A stretch of DNA of 64,000 nucleotides, from contig JAPEVF010000117.1 of NCBI GenBank assembly GCA_029747585.1, forward strand, positions 40,108 through 104,107, in the 5' to 3' direction. The notes beneath the pieces are model-generated. The model ran no database searches and was not told the origin of the DNA. It was given only the letters and a program-made list of their open reading frames with translations. The translations under genes and the position numbers were made by a program. Origin of the DNA: Pleurotus djamor. Lineage: Eukaryota > Basidiomycota > Agaricomycetes > Agaricales > Pleurotaceae. Positions 12,148 through 24,330 of the stretch are shown here, piece after piece (position 1 is the stretch's first letter; the number at the start of each line of letters is the position of its first letter).

Positions 12148-12697
12148 CGTTCAACCTTGGTATGTCGCATCTGGAAAAGAGTCCACTTTTATACACCCAT
12201 CCTCATGTTGTGCAAGAAGCGAGAGCGTGAGTCGGCCGCCGGATGGCTCATGTTGCCGTCGGGTTTCTTCGGTCCGCGCTTCGTTCGCATTTATCATAAG
12301 CTTCTCAAGGCGCTGAATGGCTTGAGACGATAGATAGAACTTCTAGGGAGTAGTACGTAGACGGCGGAGAGGATGAACGTGGATCACGGGGTCCAACACC
12401 ACTCGATGAATAGTTAGAATACGCAAAACGCCTGCGCAACACCTTAAGAATCCACGCAGAATGAAAACCAGCGAGTAAACCAGAGACCAACACCACAAGA
12501 AGAGATTTCTCCCGCTCGCACTTTGCATCACAACCGGACTGGGACCTACCGTTGAGTTGGGGTCGACCATAGGCACTGTGTTGATTGGAGCGCTGAGCAG
12601 CGCAATCAGACATCACAGAGAAGAAAAGTATCAATAGAATAACAACAACAACAACAAAAAGAAAATAGATGCCCTTGTGTTACAGGTAGCGACACGT
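12148..12697. other. Spacer between SSR3-type gene and MFS1
   Basis: This holds the 3' UTR of the SSR3-type gene and the MFS1 promoter (minus strand). Short open frames here (12305-12634, 12343-12576) have no recognisable motif. Parts recur upstream of MFS2 and MFS4, including a GGTxxxCAGTCCxGTTG block near 12540, which links these promoters by duplication. Confidence 0.5.
12186..12193 (-). promoter_or_regulatory. TATA box of MFS1
   Basis: TATAAAAG read on the minus strand, about 40 bp before the MFS1 ATG. The same GTATAAAAGTGG context occurs before MFS2, and related TATA sequences stand 50-60 bp before MFS3 and MFS4. Confidence 0.6.
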
Positions 12698-14364
12698 TCA
12701 CCCAGGTAACTTCGAGATTCGAAGACCTTCCTGGAGCGCGACAGCCTATGAAGTCACAATGAACATCATCATCATCAGAGAAGACGACGCGACAATATTA
12801 ATTGTAGTGACGTACCTCTTCCACCCAGGGAAGTCTGAAAAACTCGCTCCTCTTCAACTCCTCCGCACGAACAGTGCCATATTCCGTGGCCCCAGCGCCC
12901 AAGATACTTTCTAGATCCCGCGACTGGGACTCCAGCCATGTTTGGATGAACTGCGCCGGGTCATTCGCGAATGATTCCAAGAATGTACGCTTGAGGTGAG
13001 AGTTGTGCAGGGACTGGGCATGTAGAGCGATCTAGGGGAAGGAAATAGGTTAGCCTCACACTAATGATGTGGTTGAGATGAACGGAAGAACCTCTTCATC
13101 AAGTTTAGCGAGATTCGCAGCACTCTCCTTGTTCGCTTGGAGAAGTACGGTCATTTTTCCTTTCATCAGGTGGTCCTCCATCTTCACTTCGACATCCCAA
13201 GCCGAAGGCCGCTCAGGTGGCGGTATCGTTGGGTTCAGAATGTAGTGTACTATCACTGGGTCCGGAGCGGTCAGGTAGCGATTCACTAGTTCAGGAAGCT
13301 TCTGGAATGGCAACGCGTCCGCTCCGAAAATCTGGTAAAAAGAGCATAAGTACGGCACGGCACCGCCGAGCAAGACACGCACTGGGCGAAGAGCATCATC
13401 CGCCCTAACCAATCGTCGATCCGTTTTATCCTGCAAGCCCTGCACCTTAATGTAGTTCCACAGCGCCTGTATCACACCAACTCTACTCTCTTCCTTGATA
13501 CCAAGGAGGCTCCCTAGCTCGGGTGTGACTTTGAACTGTTCGGGAAAGTGTTCGAGGAATAAGATGATTCTGATTTTGGTCGGGACATCGCCTGTGCGTC
13601 GAATGGTAAAGCCATCCAAGATAGGATTTTGATGACCTGGAGCTCGAGGCCACTGAAGTAAGAGAGGGGAGTTCAAGGATGAGTGACGGGTAATGGGGTA
13701 TAGAAACGAAGGCCGCACTTCAACGATGTTCGAGTCTTGGTACATTGCGGGGTCTCTATCCATTTCAACGACCATCCGCTTGATTAGAGTCGAGAATTTT
13801 CGAACAGGTATTTTATCCCTGCTCCGCACATTGGGTGGCTAGAATCACGTCAATGAACATGTCGCACCATCGCTTTGATAGCAAGGACGCACCTCTAACA
13901 AGCGGCCGTCTATCCTGAGCATCCAAGCTGGAACACCTTCGCCAGTGTCAAAGTTGGGTGTCGTCGAGGTATCTCCACCATTCTGCCAGACTTGACCCGA
14001 TGTAGAATGAGAAACAAACAATCGCAGCGTGCGCGTCGTCTACTGTCATTCAGACCAAGAACACTACACGCCACACCACTACTAACCGTCGGGTTTCTAG
14101 CCAAAGCGTCTTGTATCTCAGCTTTCTTCCTCATTATCGTCCAGTCAAGCTTTCTCTCCATCTCGAGTAGGTCCTGGTACATTCTTGAATCCTCCGCGAA
14201 CGCAGGGCTTTGCAAAATGACATTTGGGATTGATTTGTCCGTGAGCTTGCGCTTTCTATGTAAATGTAAGGTCGCGTGAGGGCTATTCAGCTCAGCTACA
14301 GCTAGTCGACGAACTTGATTGATTTGGGGGCATCCTGGGTCGATGGAGGAGGAGGAGCAGACAT
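12698..14364 (-). CDS. SNF12: SWI/SNF complex subunit of the SMARCD/BAF60 family (Ssr3, Snf12 type)
   Basis: This family is a core component of SWI/SNF-type chromatin remodellers and links the ATPase module to transcription factors. Eight exons (14364-14315, 14255-14087, 13982-13893, 13838-13719, 13652-13383, 13331-13092, 13031-12816, 12745-12698) give 400 residues. The N-terminal block KKRKLTDKSIPNVI is followed by ERKLDWTIMRKKAEIQDAL, then GEGVPAWMLRIDGRLLE. The SWIB domain lies at about residues 195-275 (LGSLLGIKEESRVGVIQALW, YIKVQGLQDKTDRRLVRADD, then IFGADALPFQKLPEL). A 51-bp in-frame intron at 13332-13382 interrupts the SWIB region; I call it an intron because removing it restores the family spacing. 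The 3' part of this gene was duplicated to 27063-27640. Confidence 0.9.
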
Positions 14365-14926
14365 GATTGGTGGGAGTCAAATGTCACGCCCAATGTGTCA
14401 CGCGAATGCGCCTTTAGCGTGACATCGCTCCTGACACCTTCAGGGGGAGTTCAACCGCTCAGGGTCGTATCCTATGCGTCGACCGGTTTCCTTCGAACGG
14501 AGACCGGGTCCCTCACTCGAAGTGAGTCGAGGGGGATGGCGCGCTCTAAAAAGTGGAGAGCTCACAGCTACTTAAAAGGAAGAACAGAAGAATGCCCAAA
14601 CATTCCCTAAGAACCAGGGTATAGAACCCAAGTTCCGACTGATTCAATATTCCCTACCTTCACATTCGATAAATTTAAGGTCTCTCCCATCCTAGCGCGT
14701 TATGGACCTACCGATAATTTCGCTTCTTCTACGTGGAAGTTTTCGACCCGCCCAACTGCATGGCTGCCAATTCATCGACATCTCGCGAACAAATGATTCG
14801 ATGACTGTGAAAGTTCCTGACCCTTGGATTGTGAGGCCTTATTTAGAGTGGGGTCATTGAAATAAATCATTGTCTGCTATAAGTACAAGAACGATTTGGT
14901 GTTATATTCGATGTCAATTCCATATT
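14365..14926. other. Intergenic region, nothing recognised
   Basis: This separates the CsbD-like gene from the SSR3-type gene, both on the minus strand. Only short frames are present. It should contain the SSR3-type promoter; no TATA box is obvious. Confidence 0.45.
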
Positions 14927-15580
14927 TTAGTCGTGAGGTGCCCTAGCGAGACCCTCAGCGGCAGCTTTTCCTCCTGCCTCACGAAGTTCTCCTTTCTCAT
15001 GCAATGCGGGGTTGTTCGATGCTTTCCCTATGACCTTCGCGAACCGAATTAGATCGTAAATATCGCAATTGGTATATCTGGGCTAACCTTCTGGGTCTTG
15101 CCGACAAGTTTGTCGCCGAAGCCAGCGTGGCCTTCAGGCAAACCAGCTTGCCCATCGATGGACACACCGCCTACTATGGGATAAGATCTAGGTTTCCAAG
15201 CCAAATGATGAGCACCGACCTTCGGGGGCAGGTTGCACATTTATGGGACGATCCCTAGTGAAAGCCGTATTACCTTGGCCACTAAGAGAGTCGTCGGCAG
15301 AGGGGATAAAGGTCCCTGGCTGACGAAAGTTATCGCGCTGATGCCAGTCGGCGCCCTGATGGTGACCATGAGCAGACGACATGCTTTCGACATTGTCGGC
15401 GCTGTAGTCGATAGGGTCCCGAGCGCCCCTTGCGCCTGGAAGTGGTTCTTTAGAGTCATGGTGAACGTGGCGGGTAGGGGGTTGGTCGGTGGTGAAGCCA
15501 GCGCCTTGGGTGCTGGAGAAATTATTGTCGTTGGAAGTCGACGATGAAAAGTCGGTGTTGTTCAATCTAGTTCCGGACAT
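14927..15580 (-). CDS. Small CsbD-like stress-type protein
   Basis: Three exons (15580-15220, 15170-15088, 15034-14927) give a hydrophilic protein of 183 residues starting MSGTRLNNTDFSSSTSNDNN. The N-terminal half is Ser/Asn/His-rich and lacks a signal peptide. The C-terminal third carries GFGDKLVGKTQK joined across an intron to VIGKASNNPALHEKGE, a GKxxKxxGK pattern like that of CsbD-type stress proteins and a common class of small agaric proteins. Molecular function is unknown. The gene is divergent from TRK1, and a TATATA sequence lies about 65 bp before its ATG. Confidence 0.7.
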
Positions 15581-16550
15581 GATTGCGATTTGTGTTGAGT
15601 GAGTTGGTTCGATTTGATAGAGATTCACTTGAGTGGCGACATCCTATATATGTGTTTCTGGAGGTGACGTCAATTGGGGTTGGAGAGGAGACTCGAGGGC
15701 GGCAAGCAACACGCAGCATCATAGCTGGAGTGAACCACGAAAGGGCCAACAGTCAGTGATGTCATTCTAGTTGGCGCTTTACTTCCCGGTTCACAGGCGC
15801 CAGTGGGATATCATTTTTCTTGGAATTTCTATCATGGCATTGGTGAGAAAGGGTGATCATGGTATCAGGTTGTTCACGTTCACCTTTACTCCATGGAGGA
15901 TCGTTCCGAGTTGATCTATATCACTGGCGGAAATAGAATCCTTTTGCGCAGTCATTTTGGCCCTTTCGTTGGGTAAGCTAGAGCGTAGGTACTAGAGTAA
16001 GTATTGCACAAGCTTCGAGCGGCGGGGTGGGTTCAGCTAGGAGTTAGAGTTAACGCGGCACCGGCTCACCATGTCACCGTTGACGTAGAGGCTGGTTCAA
16101 GCCTATCTCACAATATCATCCTCTCATCGAACCAACTTGACCATCTGTTCGCAGGCCCTTCTGGAATTTGATGAAATACAAAAATGGGTAAAAAGGCTGC
16201 GCCTTCGATGATGCAAGCATCGCGTAGAGAAGAACGGCTTGGTGGGTTCTCACCTTATTCCAACGGCGACTCCAAGGTCATTTTGTCAGCGAAAACAGAG
16301 GATTCCGAACAGTGAAATGCACCACATAAGTGATACCAGCGTTTGCATCGAATTTGAGGATGGCTGGTGTTTCAGGGTGAGCTCGGGGATTAGCTACAAT
16401 TGACCCTGCCACAACTGCATACACGAGGAGCGTCTGAAAATAGTCTAAAGTTATAACCCAACAATGATGCACACCTGTGTTCTCTTTCATTCCAGCTTTC
16501 TTACAACTCCGAGGGACTCTTGAGCCCATTCCTACCCCAGCGGCCAGGCC
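15581..16550. promoter_or_regulatory. Shared upstream region of CsbD-like gene and TRK1
   Basis: About 970 bp between two divergent start codons. A TATATA stretch near 15645-15651 suits the minus-strand gene. The open frame at 16278-16682 (minus) has no recognisable motif and overlaps TRK1 exon 1, so I treat it as a shadow. Confidence 0.45.
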
Positions 16551-19500
16551 ATGGAAAACAACGCACTCGGCCTTGAACCACAGGAATCGCACGTATCCGA
16601 GAAAGTGGACCCGACCAACACGACTCGACGACAACGACTGTGGCATACCATCAAGAAAGAGAGCACCTTCTTCCGGATTCATTTGCTTGCATTCACCTTC
16701 GTTCCCCTCATCTTTTCCGGCATTTTCTACTCATTCAATGGGCGGTTTCGCGTCAACTATCTGGACTCGTTGTTTCTTTGTTACTCGTCAATGACAGTGA
16801 CGGGCTTGTCGACAGTCAATCTGTCAACGACGACAGTGATGCAGCAGGTCATTTTATACTTTTTGATGATGATTGTGAGTTTCCTTCCGAGCTCGTGGTG
16901 GTCGGGCGTTGAGAATGGCTTTGAAAGGGAGATATCACAATGGTGTCGTGGGTGATGGTTCTAGTCCGCAAGTGAGTAGTATCGTGGCTTTCTTCGTGGC
17001 CAATCCTATTCACAACGAGGAAAAAGAAACTACTTCCGCACACGATGCGAGTATGTTCTCAAATATCGTCCTGCACCATTTAAACGGCGCGGCGCCCTCC
17101 TGGCTATGAAACGCACGCGAACAATGCTGTTGAACTCGATCTCGTCACCGATCCACGCTTTGCAATTGGGTCAAAATACCGGTCCTGGCCAGATTGATAC
17201 GGAAAAAGGCATGACAGACTCGCCGGCTGCCATGTCCCCTACCAGTCTACCAAACATTGGCGACGTGGGAGTCCCACCGAGTCCAGGAGTTATGGTTATC
17301 CGACCAACACCGCGCTCAACACCACGCCCAACACTTTCCAGGCTAGATAACGGATCCCACACCTCGGACTTGGAGATATTCGGATTCGGGGATAATGGAC
17401 GTCGCAGGGAAAGCGAGGATGCACAGGACGGCGGTATCCTGAATCGGGAGGACGCGAAGACCTTCACAAGTTCACCCAAAGCGGCAAGTGTCGCATTGGC
17501 TTCACCTGTCGAGGATCCCTTTCCGCGAACAGTATCATTTACTTCGAGTGCTCGTCCACACCCGCAACGAGGTGAGTAACCACGAACTACCCAATAAACA
17601 CCAACTCAGTTCCGGACAGCTGGAACTCGATACCGGCCCCGTCGAGGGGTGACAATGTTAACTCACCATCAAAGAGCTATGGCGCCCCTCGATGCACAAG
17701 GTGAATCACAACATGGTGACAAAGCCAAGTATCAGCATTACGGTGGATTTCCTGGTCCAATCAACGTCGCGCAGAAGGCTCTTCAGTACATCTCTCCAAG
17801 GACTTATGCCACGCTTGAACGCAAGTTCACCTTATCCTCAACCCAAACCATCACTGGTACAAGTCATATGGGAGACACGGTCCTCAGTCCTACATCTTTA
17901 GGCCCAAATTCTCCCAGTCATACTGGACATCCATTTCGTGATAGTCGCTCTAATGTGAGCGAGGACGGCAATGTCGTGGATCGGTTCATATCAGATATAT
18001 CAGATATGAATGCGAAGGTTGTTTCGTGGCTTTCATTTCCTTTGATTGTCGGAAGGAACTCCGATATCCACGCAGAGACATTGACGGATGAGCAGATTGA
18101 GGAAGTGGGTGGTGCAGAGTACCGAGCATTGAGATTACTGAGCTATCTCGTCCCTTCCGTGAGTCCAGTTCCATTCATTCGCTGGTTCGTCGACACTGAT
18201 ATCGCCTATGCTCTGGGTTCTACAGTATTTCATTCTCACTCAGGTGTTCGCGTACATCTTATTCGCACCGTGGCTGTCTGTTACCCATACATACGACGGA
18301 GTGTTTGAAGCTCAGCCCAGGATCGTCCAGAAACCATGGTCGGTACTCTCGAGATACCTTTCCCTAGATTCAAATCTCACTTTTGTGCTAGGTTTGCCTT
18401 GTTTCAAGTGATGGGCGCGTACACCGGAGGTGGATTGTCGTTGGTCGATATGTAAGACGCATTGACGTCTTTGAAATCTCCATGCACATTGTTAACGTTG
18501 TTTTTCCTAGGGGGATGGTGCCCTTTCAGTCAGCGTATCTGATGATTAGTGCGTTTTTGACTCACCATTCCCTTCTCAGTATTAAAGCCTTAGGGTGATA
18601 TCGCGCAGTCGCAATGATGTTCGTCATCCTGGCCGGAAACCATGCTCTCGTGCGTCTAAAACTCTACATATCGATCATATCACCGTCCATCCCAAATTAA
18701 CCTCAAAGCTGTCTTTATAGCCGATCTTGTGCGTCAATCTTTTGTGCTTCTCTGTCATTCCCGATCTCAATTGGTGGAATGCTCAAACAGTCTTCGCTTT
18801 GTCATGTGAGCAACATCCTCATTGCATCAATCTCCATTGTGTTCATCCAGTTTCTCCCCGCAAGATGGATTGGATACAAAATTACGAACGTCAAGTCAGA
18901 TACACACAAGGCTTTGGAATTCTTGATAGACCATCCTCGCAGGTTCGTTCAACCTTCATGAACAACAAATTACTTAGGTTGGCTCACCCCTGCGACAGAT
19001 GTTTCATATACCTGTAAGTTGCGTGGCAGAGGGTAGAGACGCCCTAACCAAGATCCTTGCGATCAGATTTCCAAGTCATCAAACATGGTTTCTCCTTATA
19101 TGTCTTGTCCTCTTCAGGTATGTGCGATTCGCGTTGCTGTCCCCATGCTTTCCTTAATCCTCCTGGCTTGATGTAACCAGCGCTGTTGAGTGGGCAGCTT
19201 TCGAAGTTTTGAGTAAGCTTCCCGAAGTCCATCCGAGACAAGGGTTGGTGACTCACGCTGCCTCTAGACCTTGGACTTCCTGCCTTTGAAGCAGTTGGCG
19301 GAGGACCCCGTGTCATCGCTGGGTTGTTTCAAGGTCTTGCGGCCCGCGCCTCCGGATTTTCTATTGTTCCCCTCGCAAACTTTGCCCCTGCGATCCAGTA
19401 TGTTGCTTCATCCTTCAAGAGCTCATGAAGCTTACCCATTCCGTAGATTCCTTTACGCCGTGATGATGTACATCGCTGTAAGTCCACTCAAAGTCGTCTA

Positions 19501-20390
19501 ATTTGTGATGTTGCTGAATGTGACCTCAGGTTTACCCAGTATGTGCTTCGCCATCGTACCTAATTTCTCCTGAGACCAGTTCTAGGTTGCAATGAGTATC
19601 CGTTCTACCAATGTGTATGAAGAAAGGTCTCTCGGTGTCTTTGAAGCCCCTGTGGACGACGAAGATGAAGAACCCACGAACTTGGAAGCTCTTCCTCCTC
19701 GCGAACGGGTTGGAAAGTACCTCGATTGGCATCTTCGCAGACAAGTGTCTAACGGTTTGTCTTCCTTTCAGAACTCCGACACCAAGTATCCGCTTATACA
19801 AGCTAATTTTACGTCAACAGATATATGGTGGTTAGTTTGGGCGGTGTTCTTCATCGCCATTATCGAGAGAGGTCAGATTATGGATGAAGACAAGAAATGG
19901 TTTGACCTCTTTCGGGTTCTCTTCGAACTCGTGTCAGCCTTTGGTGGTATCGGCTTGACCCTCGGCGTTCCATATGTCAGTCCGCATGGTTTCATACTTT
20001 TCCGTCATAGCTTACGCTTCCGCAACCAAGGATAACTTCTCATTCTGTGGTGCCATGAAACCATTGTCGAAGCTTATCATCATTGTCATTATGTGCGTGT
20101 TTCATTTCCTGACGTTGCTTCCCGAAGACCTAATGAAATCTCTCATGGAGCTTAGGGTTCGCGGCAGACATCGTGGCTTGCCTCTTGCCGTTGACCGTGC
20201 AATCATGTTGCCGACTGAGTTGAATAGACAGAAGGAGAAGGCAGCCGCAGCCGCAACTGCAACCGTGACCGCCAATGCAAACGCAAACGCGACTTCCTCC
20301 GGCCCAAACGTTTCTGCACCTGATGGTCCAGATCCCTCCGGTGCTCCTAACATCGGACATACACCTATCATACCCATCGCTCCCGTATAA
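16551..20390 (+). CDS. TRK1: High-affinity potassium transporter of the TRK/HKT family
   Basis: Plasma-membrane K+ uptake transporter with four M1-P-M2 repeats. I read 21 exons giving about 905 residues. Exon 1 encodes the first repeat (FFRIHLLAFTFVPLIFSGIF, SSMTVTGLSTVNLST). A long hydrophilic Ser/Pro-rich loop of roughly 300 residues follows, as in fungal Trk1. Later blocks are GMVPFQSAYLMI, the split FLIDHPRR|CFIYLFPSHQTW, LAARASGFSIVPL and MVRGRHRGLPLAVDRAIMLP near the C-terminus. Several exons are tiny: 18721-18728 (8 bp), 18791-18805 (15), 18999-19013 (15) and 19530-19538 (9). An intron at 17649-17700 is needed to keep frame in the loop. Family assignment is firm; a few micro-exon boundaries are inferred from frame and motif only. 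Confidence 0.9.
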
Positions 20391-20796
20391 GCGTTCATCT
20401 AGTTTTGGTAGCTATCGTTCACTTCATTGATCAATCATTCGCATCGCTTTCATATCTATTTTTTAGACTTCGGTGCTTAGTCGTACGTACTCTATATATT
20501 GTCGCCTCGTTGCTATTGACGCATATCACTTCTCACATGCATGTTTTCTGCTATCTATCCCATAACATGACTTTTAAACTCATGCTCGTCTTGAAAGATC
20601 TTCTCCAATGGTGTGTTTCAGTCCAGTTGTGATATGATGTAGGAGTGGCCGTGCCCTTGCCCTCCGTTACAAGTGCGGCGTCCAAGTTTACTTGCTGTTT
20701 CTCCGAAGGCCGGCTTCCACTTTTGCTTTGCGCAATATGAGGTTGGTTGTATAAAAGTGGTTTCGTAGGCGCGGTATTTCCAAGTCCCCAACAACC
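20391..20796. other. TRK1 3' region and MFS2 promoter
   Basis: No gene is seen. The segment near 20608-20640 matches the block upstream of MFS1 and MFS4 (GTTTCAGTCCxGTTG), showing that promoter sequence was copied with the transporter. Confidence 0.5.
20751..20758 (+). promoter_or_regulatory. TATA box of MFS2
   Basis: TATAAAAG lies 46 bp before the MFS2 ATG in the same GTATAAAAGTGG context as at MFS1. Confidence 0.6.
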
Positions 20797-22956
20797 ATGC
20801 AAGCTCCGCGACTTGACGTAGAACACGTTCCGGTTGAAGACGATCCTCGTACCTGGTCTGCGACGAGGAAGGTGAGACTTGGGATACTCTTCCTGACTTC
20901 TTAGCATTTGTGGATTACTTTCCCATCAGAATGTCGTACTCCTCATCATTTCGTCCGCGGCGATGATTGCTGGCCTCGGCGGCAACATCCAAAATCGTAA
21001 GACCCAATCCTCCTGCTTGTCCAACATCACTGACCTATGCTATGGTAAAATACAGCCGCAATCCAGATGCAGGAACAACTCCCTGCCACTAGTTCTCAAA
21101 TCAGTCTTTCATTGTCGATGTTTATCCTTTCACAAGGGCTTGTGCCGTTCATATGGAGTGCCATAAGCGAAATAAAAGGAAGAAAGGTAATATTCTCTGC
21201 CTCATCGGCCAGATAAGCCATCCCTGATTCATAAACAGCTAGTGTACCTCATGTCACTCGGTTTGGCTATCGTTGGGTGCATCGTAACTGCCCTGGCCTT
21301 GAACATTGGACTGGTAATCGGTTTCCGTGTTCTGCAAGGTGCTGGGTAAGCAGTTGTATCAATACATCACCCGCACTCTTTGTCCGCACCGTGACGCCAA
21401 CTCGCAATTCCCTTTCAGATCGTCTTCCGTTGTATCACTCGGTGCGGCTACATTGGCTGACCTCTATCCCCCTGCGAGTCGAGGAACCAAGATGGGGATC
21501 TATTACACGGCGCCGCTTCTTGGTCTATCTCTCGGTCCCATCCTCGGCGGCGTTCTAACCGTCGGTTTCTCCTGGCGTGCCTGCTTCTGGTTCATGGCCA
21601 TTTTCTCTGGAGCAAGCTGGTTATCTTTCTTGATCTTCTTCAAGGATACTTGGAGGAAAGAGCGTAGTCTGACATATCAAAATATCTTGCGAGCTAAGCT
21701 ACGGGAAATGGACCGCCATGAAAGTTCGAGTAAAACGCACGGCGACGGTGGGAAGGCGGAAACGAGTAGCCATGCTTCGTCGGTTACTGAGATCACCGTC
21801 ATTTCCAGTGAGGGCAAGGATCTCACTGGCGGTGCTGAGAAAGTCAACGCTGTCGCCTCAACTACTGAGGTGCACGATATCAAGCTCACCTTCAAGGATG
21901 TCAATCCCTTTCGGCCCCTTTGCATGGTCCTTCGTAGGATCAACAACTTGGTCATCCTCTTTGCCTCCGGTGGGTGGTCTTAATCGAATCTTTTTTGTAA
22001 CAATATTCGGATTGGCTTATTAAAGACTTTTGTTTGACAATCAGGCTCCATCTACGCGCTTGGGTTTCTCCTTTCATATACCTCGGCTCGGACATTGAGT
22101 AGCCAATACCATTACGACGCCTTAAAAATAGGCTTGGTGCTCCTATCGTTTGGAATTGGTGGGCATGTTGCACTACATGTGCCTTGTTGATTTACTTGAT
22201 TTACTTCAGCTCCGTTTAGGCAGCCTTGCAGGAAGTCTCATCGGTGGTCGTTACTCTGACTACACGTTCAGAAAAATCAGAGAAGCAAATGGAGGCCAAA
22301 GCTCCCCAGAAGTGCGTCACATCGACCTTTGATCCTCACTAAATTCCTCATACCCGCTTGCTCTAGGTGCGTCTGAGGAGTACCGTCTTCGGTCTGATGT
22401 TCCTCCCGCCAACCGTTGTGGGGTATGCTTGGGTTGCCGACCGACATGTACACATCTCGGCGATGTGTGTGATGCTTTTCCTGAGTGGATTTCTCTCCAT
22501 GTGAGTCGACTTGTGGATCTATTCTGTCTTTCTCGCCGCTCACTTCCATACCCATGAGTTGCGCCTATGCGAGTACATTGGCCTATATCGTCGATGCCAA
22601 CAGTGGCCGTTCCTCCACCGCAGTGGCTTGCAACAGCGCATTTCGCGGTGCTTTCGCGTTCATAGTCACAGAAATCGCAGTCCCACTACAGGTGAGATTT
22701 TCCAAATCTTTTCCCGTATCTCTTCAATGACGCTGGAGTGAATACACCACCATCCAGGATGCCGTTGGTGACGGTTAGCCCCATTAACTTTCCTGCCCAT
22801 TTTCTGAGCTGATGCAGAGCTGTTTCAGGGTGGATGTATACGATATGGTGCTTCGCGATGATTATTACCGAGTGCTTGATTTTGCTGGTGATATGGAAGG
22901 GTGCGAAATGGAGAGAAGCCGCTGAGGACTGCGAAGCTATCTCTCAGTCTAGGTGA
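20797..22956 (+). CDS. MFS transporter 2 (DHA1 family), intact
   Basis: Second member of the five-copy family. Exons 20797-20871, 20930-20996, 21056-21186, 21239-21345, 21419-21969, 22045-22158, 22220-22311, 22367-22500, 22559-22691, 22758-22773 and 22829-22956 give 515 residues. Ten of the eleven introns/exon slots match MFS1 in size or differ by whole codons. The protein carries LADLYPPASRGTKMGIYYTA, LGLSLGPILGG and FKDTWRKERSLTYQN. Differences from MFS1 are a one-codon loss in exon 3, a shorter central loop, and an unusual GAG| acceptor before exon 9. It lies on the plus strand just after TRK1. Transport substrate is unknown. Confidence 0.9.
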
Positions 22957-23837
22957 TCTAGCACAATGTTCCTTATTTATATAAATATATGACCTGGGAT
23001 GTAGGAGGCACTAAGGTTAGGTGGATATATGCCTCGACAGTATGAAGATCCGAGCTTTTTATTTGTTGAAACCACATTGTTGACATGAACTTTTTTGCTG
23101 CCAATCTGTCGTTCTCTGTGCACATCCTGCACTATTCTCACTTCAAGCGCACATTTTTGAATTCGTTCACCAAGGATTCCGCGCAACGCATACCAGATTC
23201 CCAATAGATTCCTACATTGAACATGGTTGGGGCCAGTCGCGGGGAAGTCGCGGGCATAAGTTTCAGACCTCTAAAAATGGAACAGGAGTTGCACCCACGT
23301 AACCACTGGACTAACCTGTCCCACTCATCCAGATTGTGCTACAGATTTTTTTTTAGTCTCGTTTAGCGTCGTCCGGGGTTTCCCCCATGTCGACGTCCAC
23401 GTATCTACGGTACATACGAAGCTTGTCTGTATCTAGTGCTAAATACAGGGCCCCAATGCCCCTCTTGACCCAGGATTCTTGCGCCCAGCAGACGGAAAGG
23501 CCTCTCGCCTCGTTCCCCCTACTGTCCGACAAAAGGAACTGTCGTTGCTTGAACTCCTGTGTGGGTGTGGTAGCCTTCTGGGCATGTACGAGTTTCTGTA
23601 CAGTGACTGACGTCTCCCAGGGCAAACGCTCGTCCCCGAGGGAAGCAAGCGGGTGGCTACTGGGTCAAGGCGAAGTCAAAGTGAGTGTTTGATGTTGGTA
23701 CCTGCAGAGAAAAGGAAAGTGTCAGTTGGTCTTCCCTAAGCCGCAGAATCCTCATCTCCTCCCCCTCCTCAACCTGGTCACACGCTGCTGCGAGCTGTGG
23801 TGGTATGTGACTGGACTTCCTGTCGTCATTCCTTCTC
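22957..23837. other. Intergenic region between MFS2 and the LINE relic
   Basis: Contains AT-rich sequence and an open frame at 23353-23625 (minus, 90 codons) that I cannot assign. The run of T near 23347 could be a poly(A) scar of an inserted element on the minus strand, but the link is weak. Confidence 0.35.
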
Positions 23838-24330
23838 CTACCCTCTCCCCCCGCTTCTCCCCTTCTTCTTCTTCTTCTCCTCCTCCGCTTCGATTCTTCT
23901 CTTCGCTACTCCTTCCGCCATTACCTCGCTCCCCAGCTTCCCATACGCGTCACCGAATCGCTTGGTCCTGTTGACGAAATTTATCATGGCTTTCATTCCG
24001 TCCGAGTCTGCCAGAAGGTCCTTCAGGGATGGATCATCCTTGCCCAGTGCTGTGGCCATCTCACGCCGCTCCCTATTGTATGCCGGGCAATCCTGCAGCA
24101 GATGTTGGACTGTTTCTTCCTTGCGCGGGCAGTGAGGGCAGTTTGGTGTGGCGGATTTTCCTATGCGGTATAGATGGAGGTTCAGCGGGATGTGTCGTGT
24201 TTGCAATTGCGTGGTGATGCTGTGTGCTACAGATACCAGTACCCGCTAACTCGGGGTGAATGACTTTCCTGTGGCAGGCTGTCACTACACTGCCTATCCT
24301 GTGTCCGATGTAGCCCCTGGTGGCAAGTAT
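23838..24330 (-). mobile_element. Truncated non-LTR retrotransposon (LINE) relic, RNase H/C-terminal end
   Basis: The minus-strand frame at 23838-24206 contains LQTRHIPLNLHLYRIG, then CPHCPRKEETVQHLLQDCPA and YNRERREM. This is the C-terminal end of fungal LINE polyproteins (after reverse transcriptase and RNase H), where a TGHxPLNxHLxRI line is followed by a CPHC zinc-binding block. Upstream, 24207-24330 (minus) continues weakly in another frame. Reverse transcriptase and endonuclease are absent, so the copy is 5'-truncated or eroded and inactive. The last 25 residues are Lys/Glu/Gly-rich. Confidence 0.75.

Noticed and set aside
12305..12634. Hydrophobic minus-strand frames resembling a small membrane protein
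   Set aside because: They lie in the 3' UTR/spacer whose pieces recur in the duplicated copy with the frame destroyed, so coding is unlikely.
19745..19820. Extra intron in TRK1 exon 19
   Set aside because: GT and AG are present, but removal shifts the frame out of the conserved DIWWLVWAVF block.
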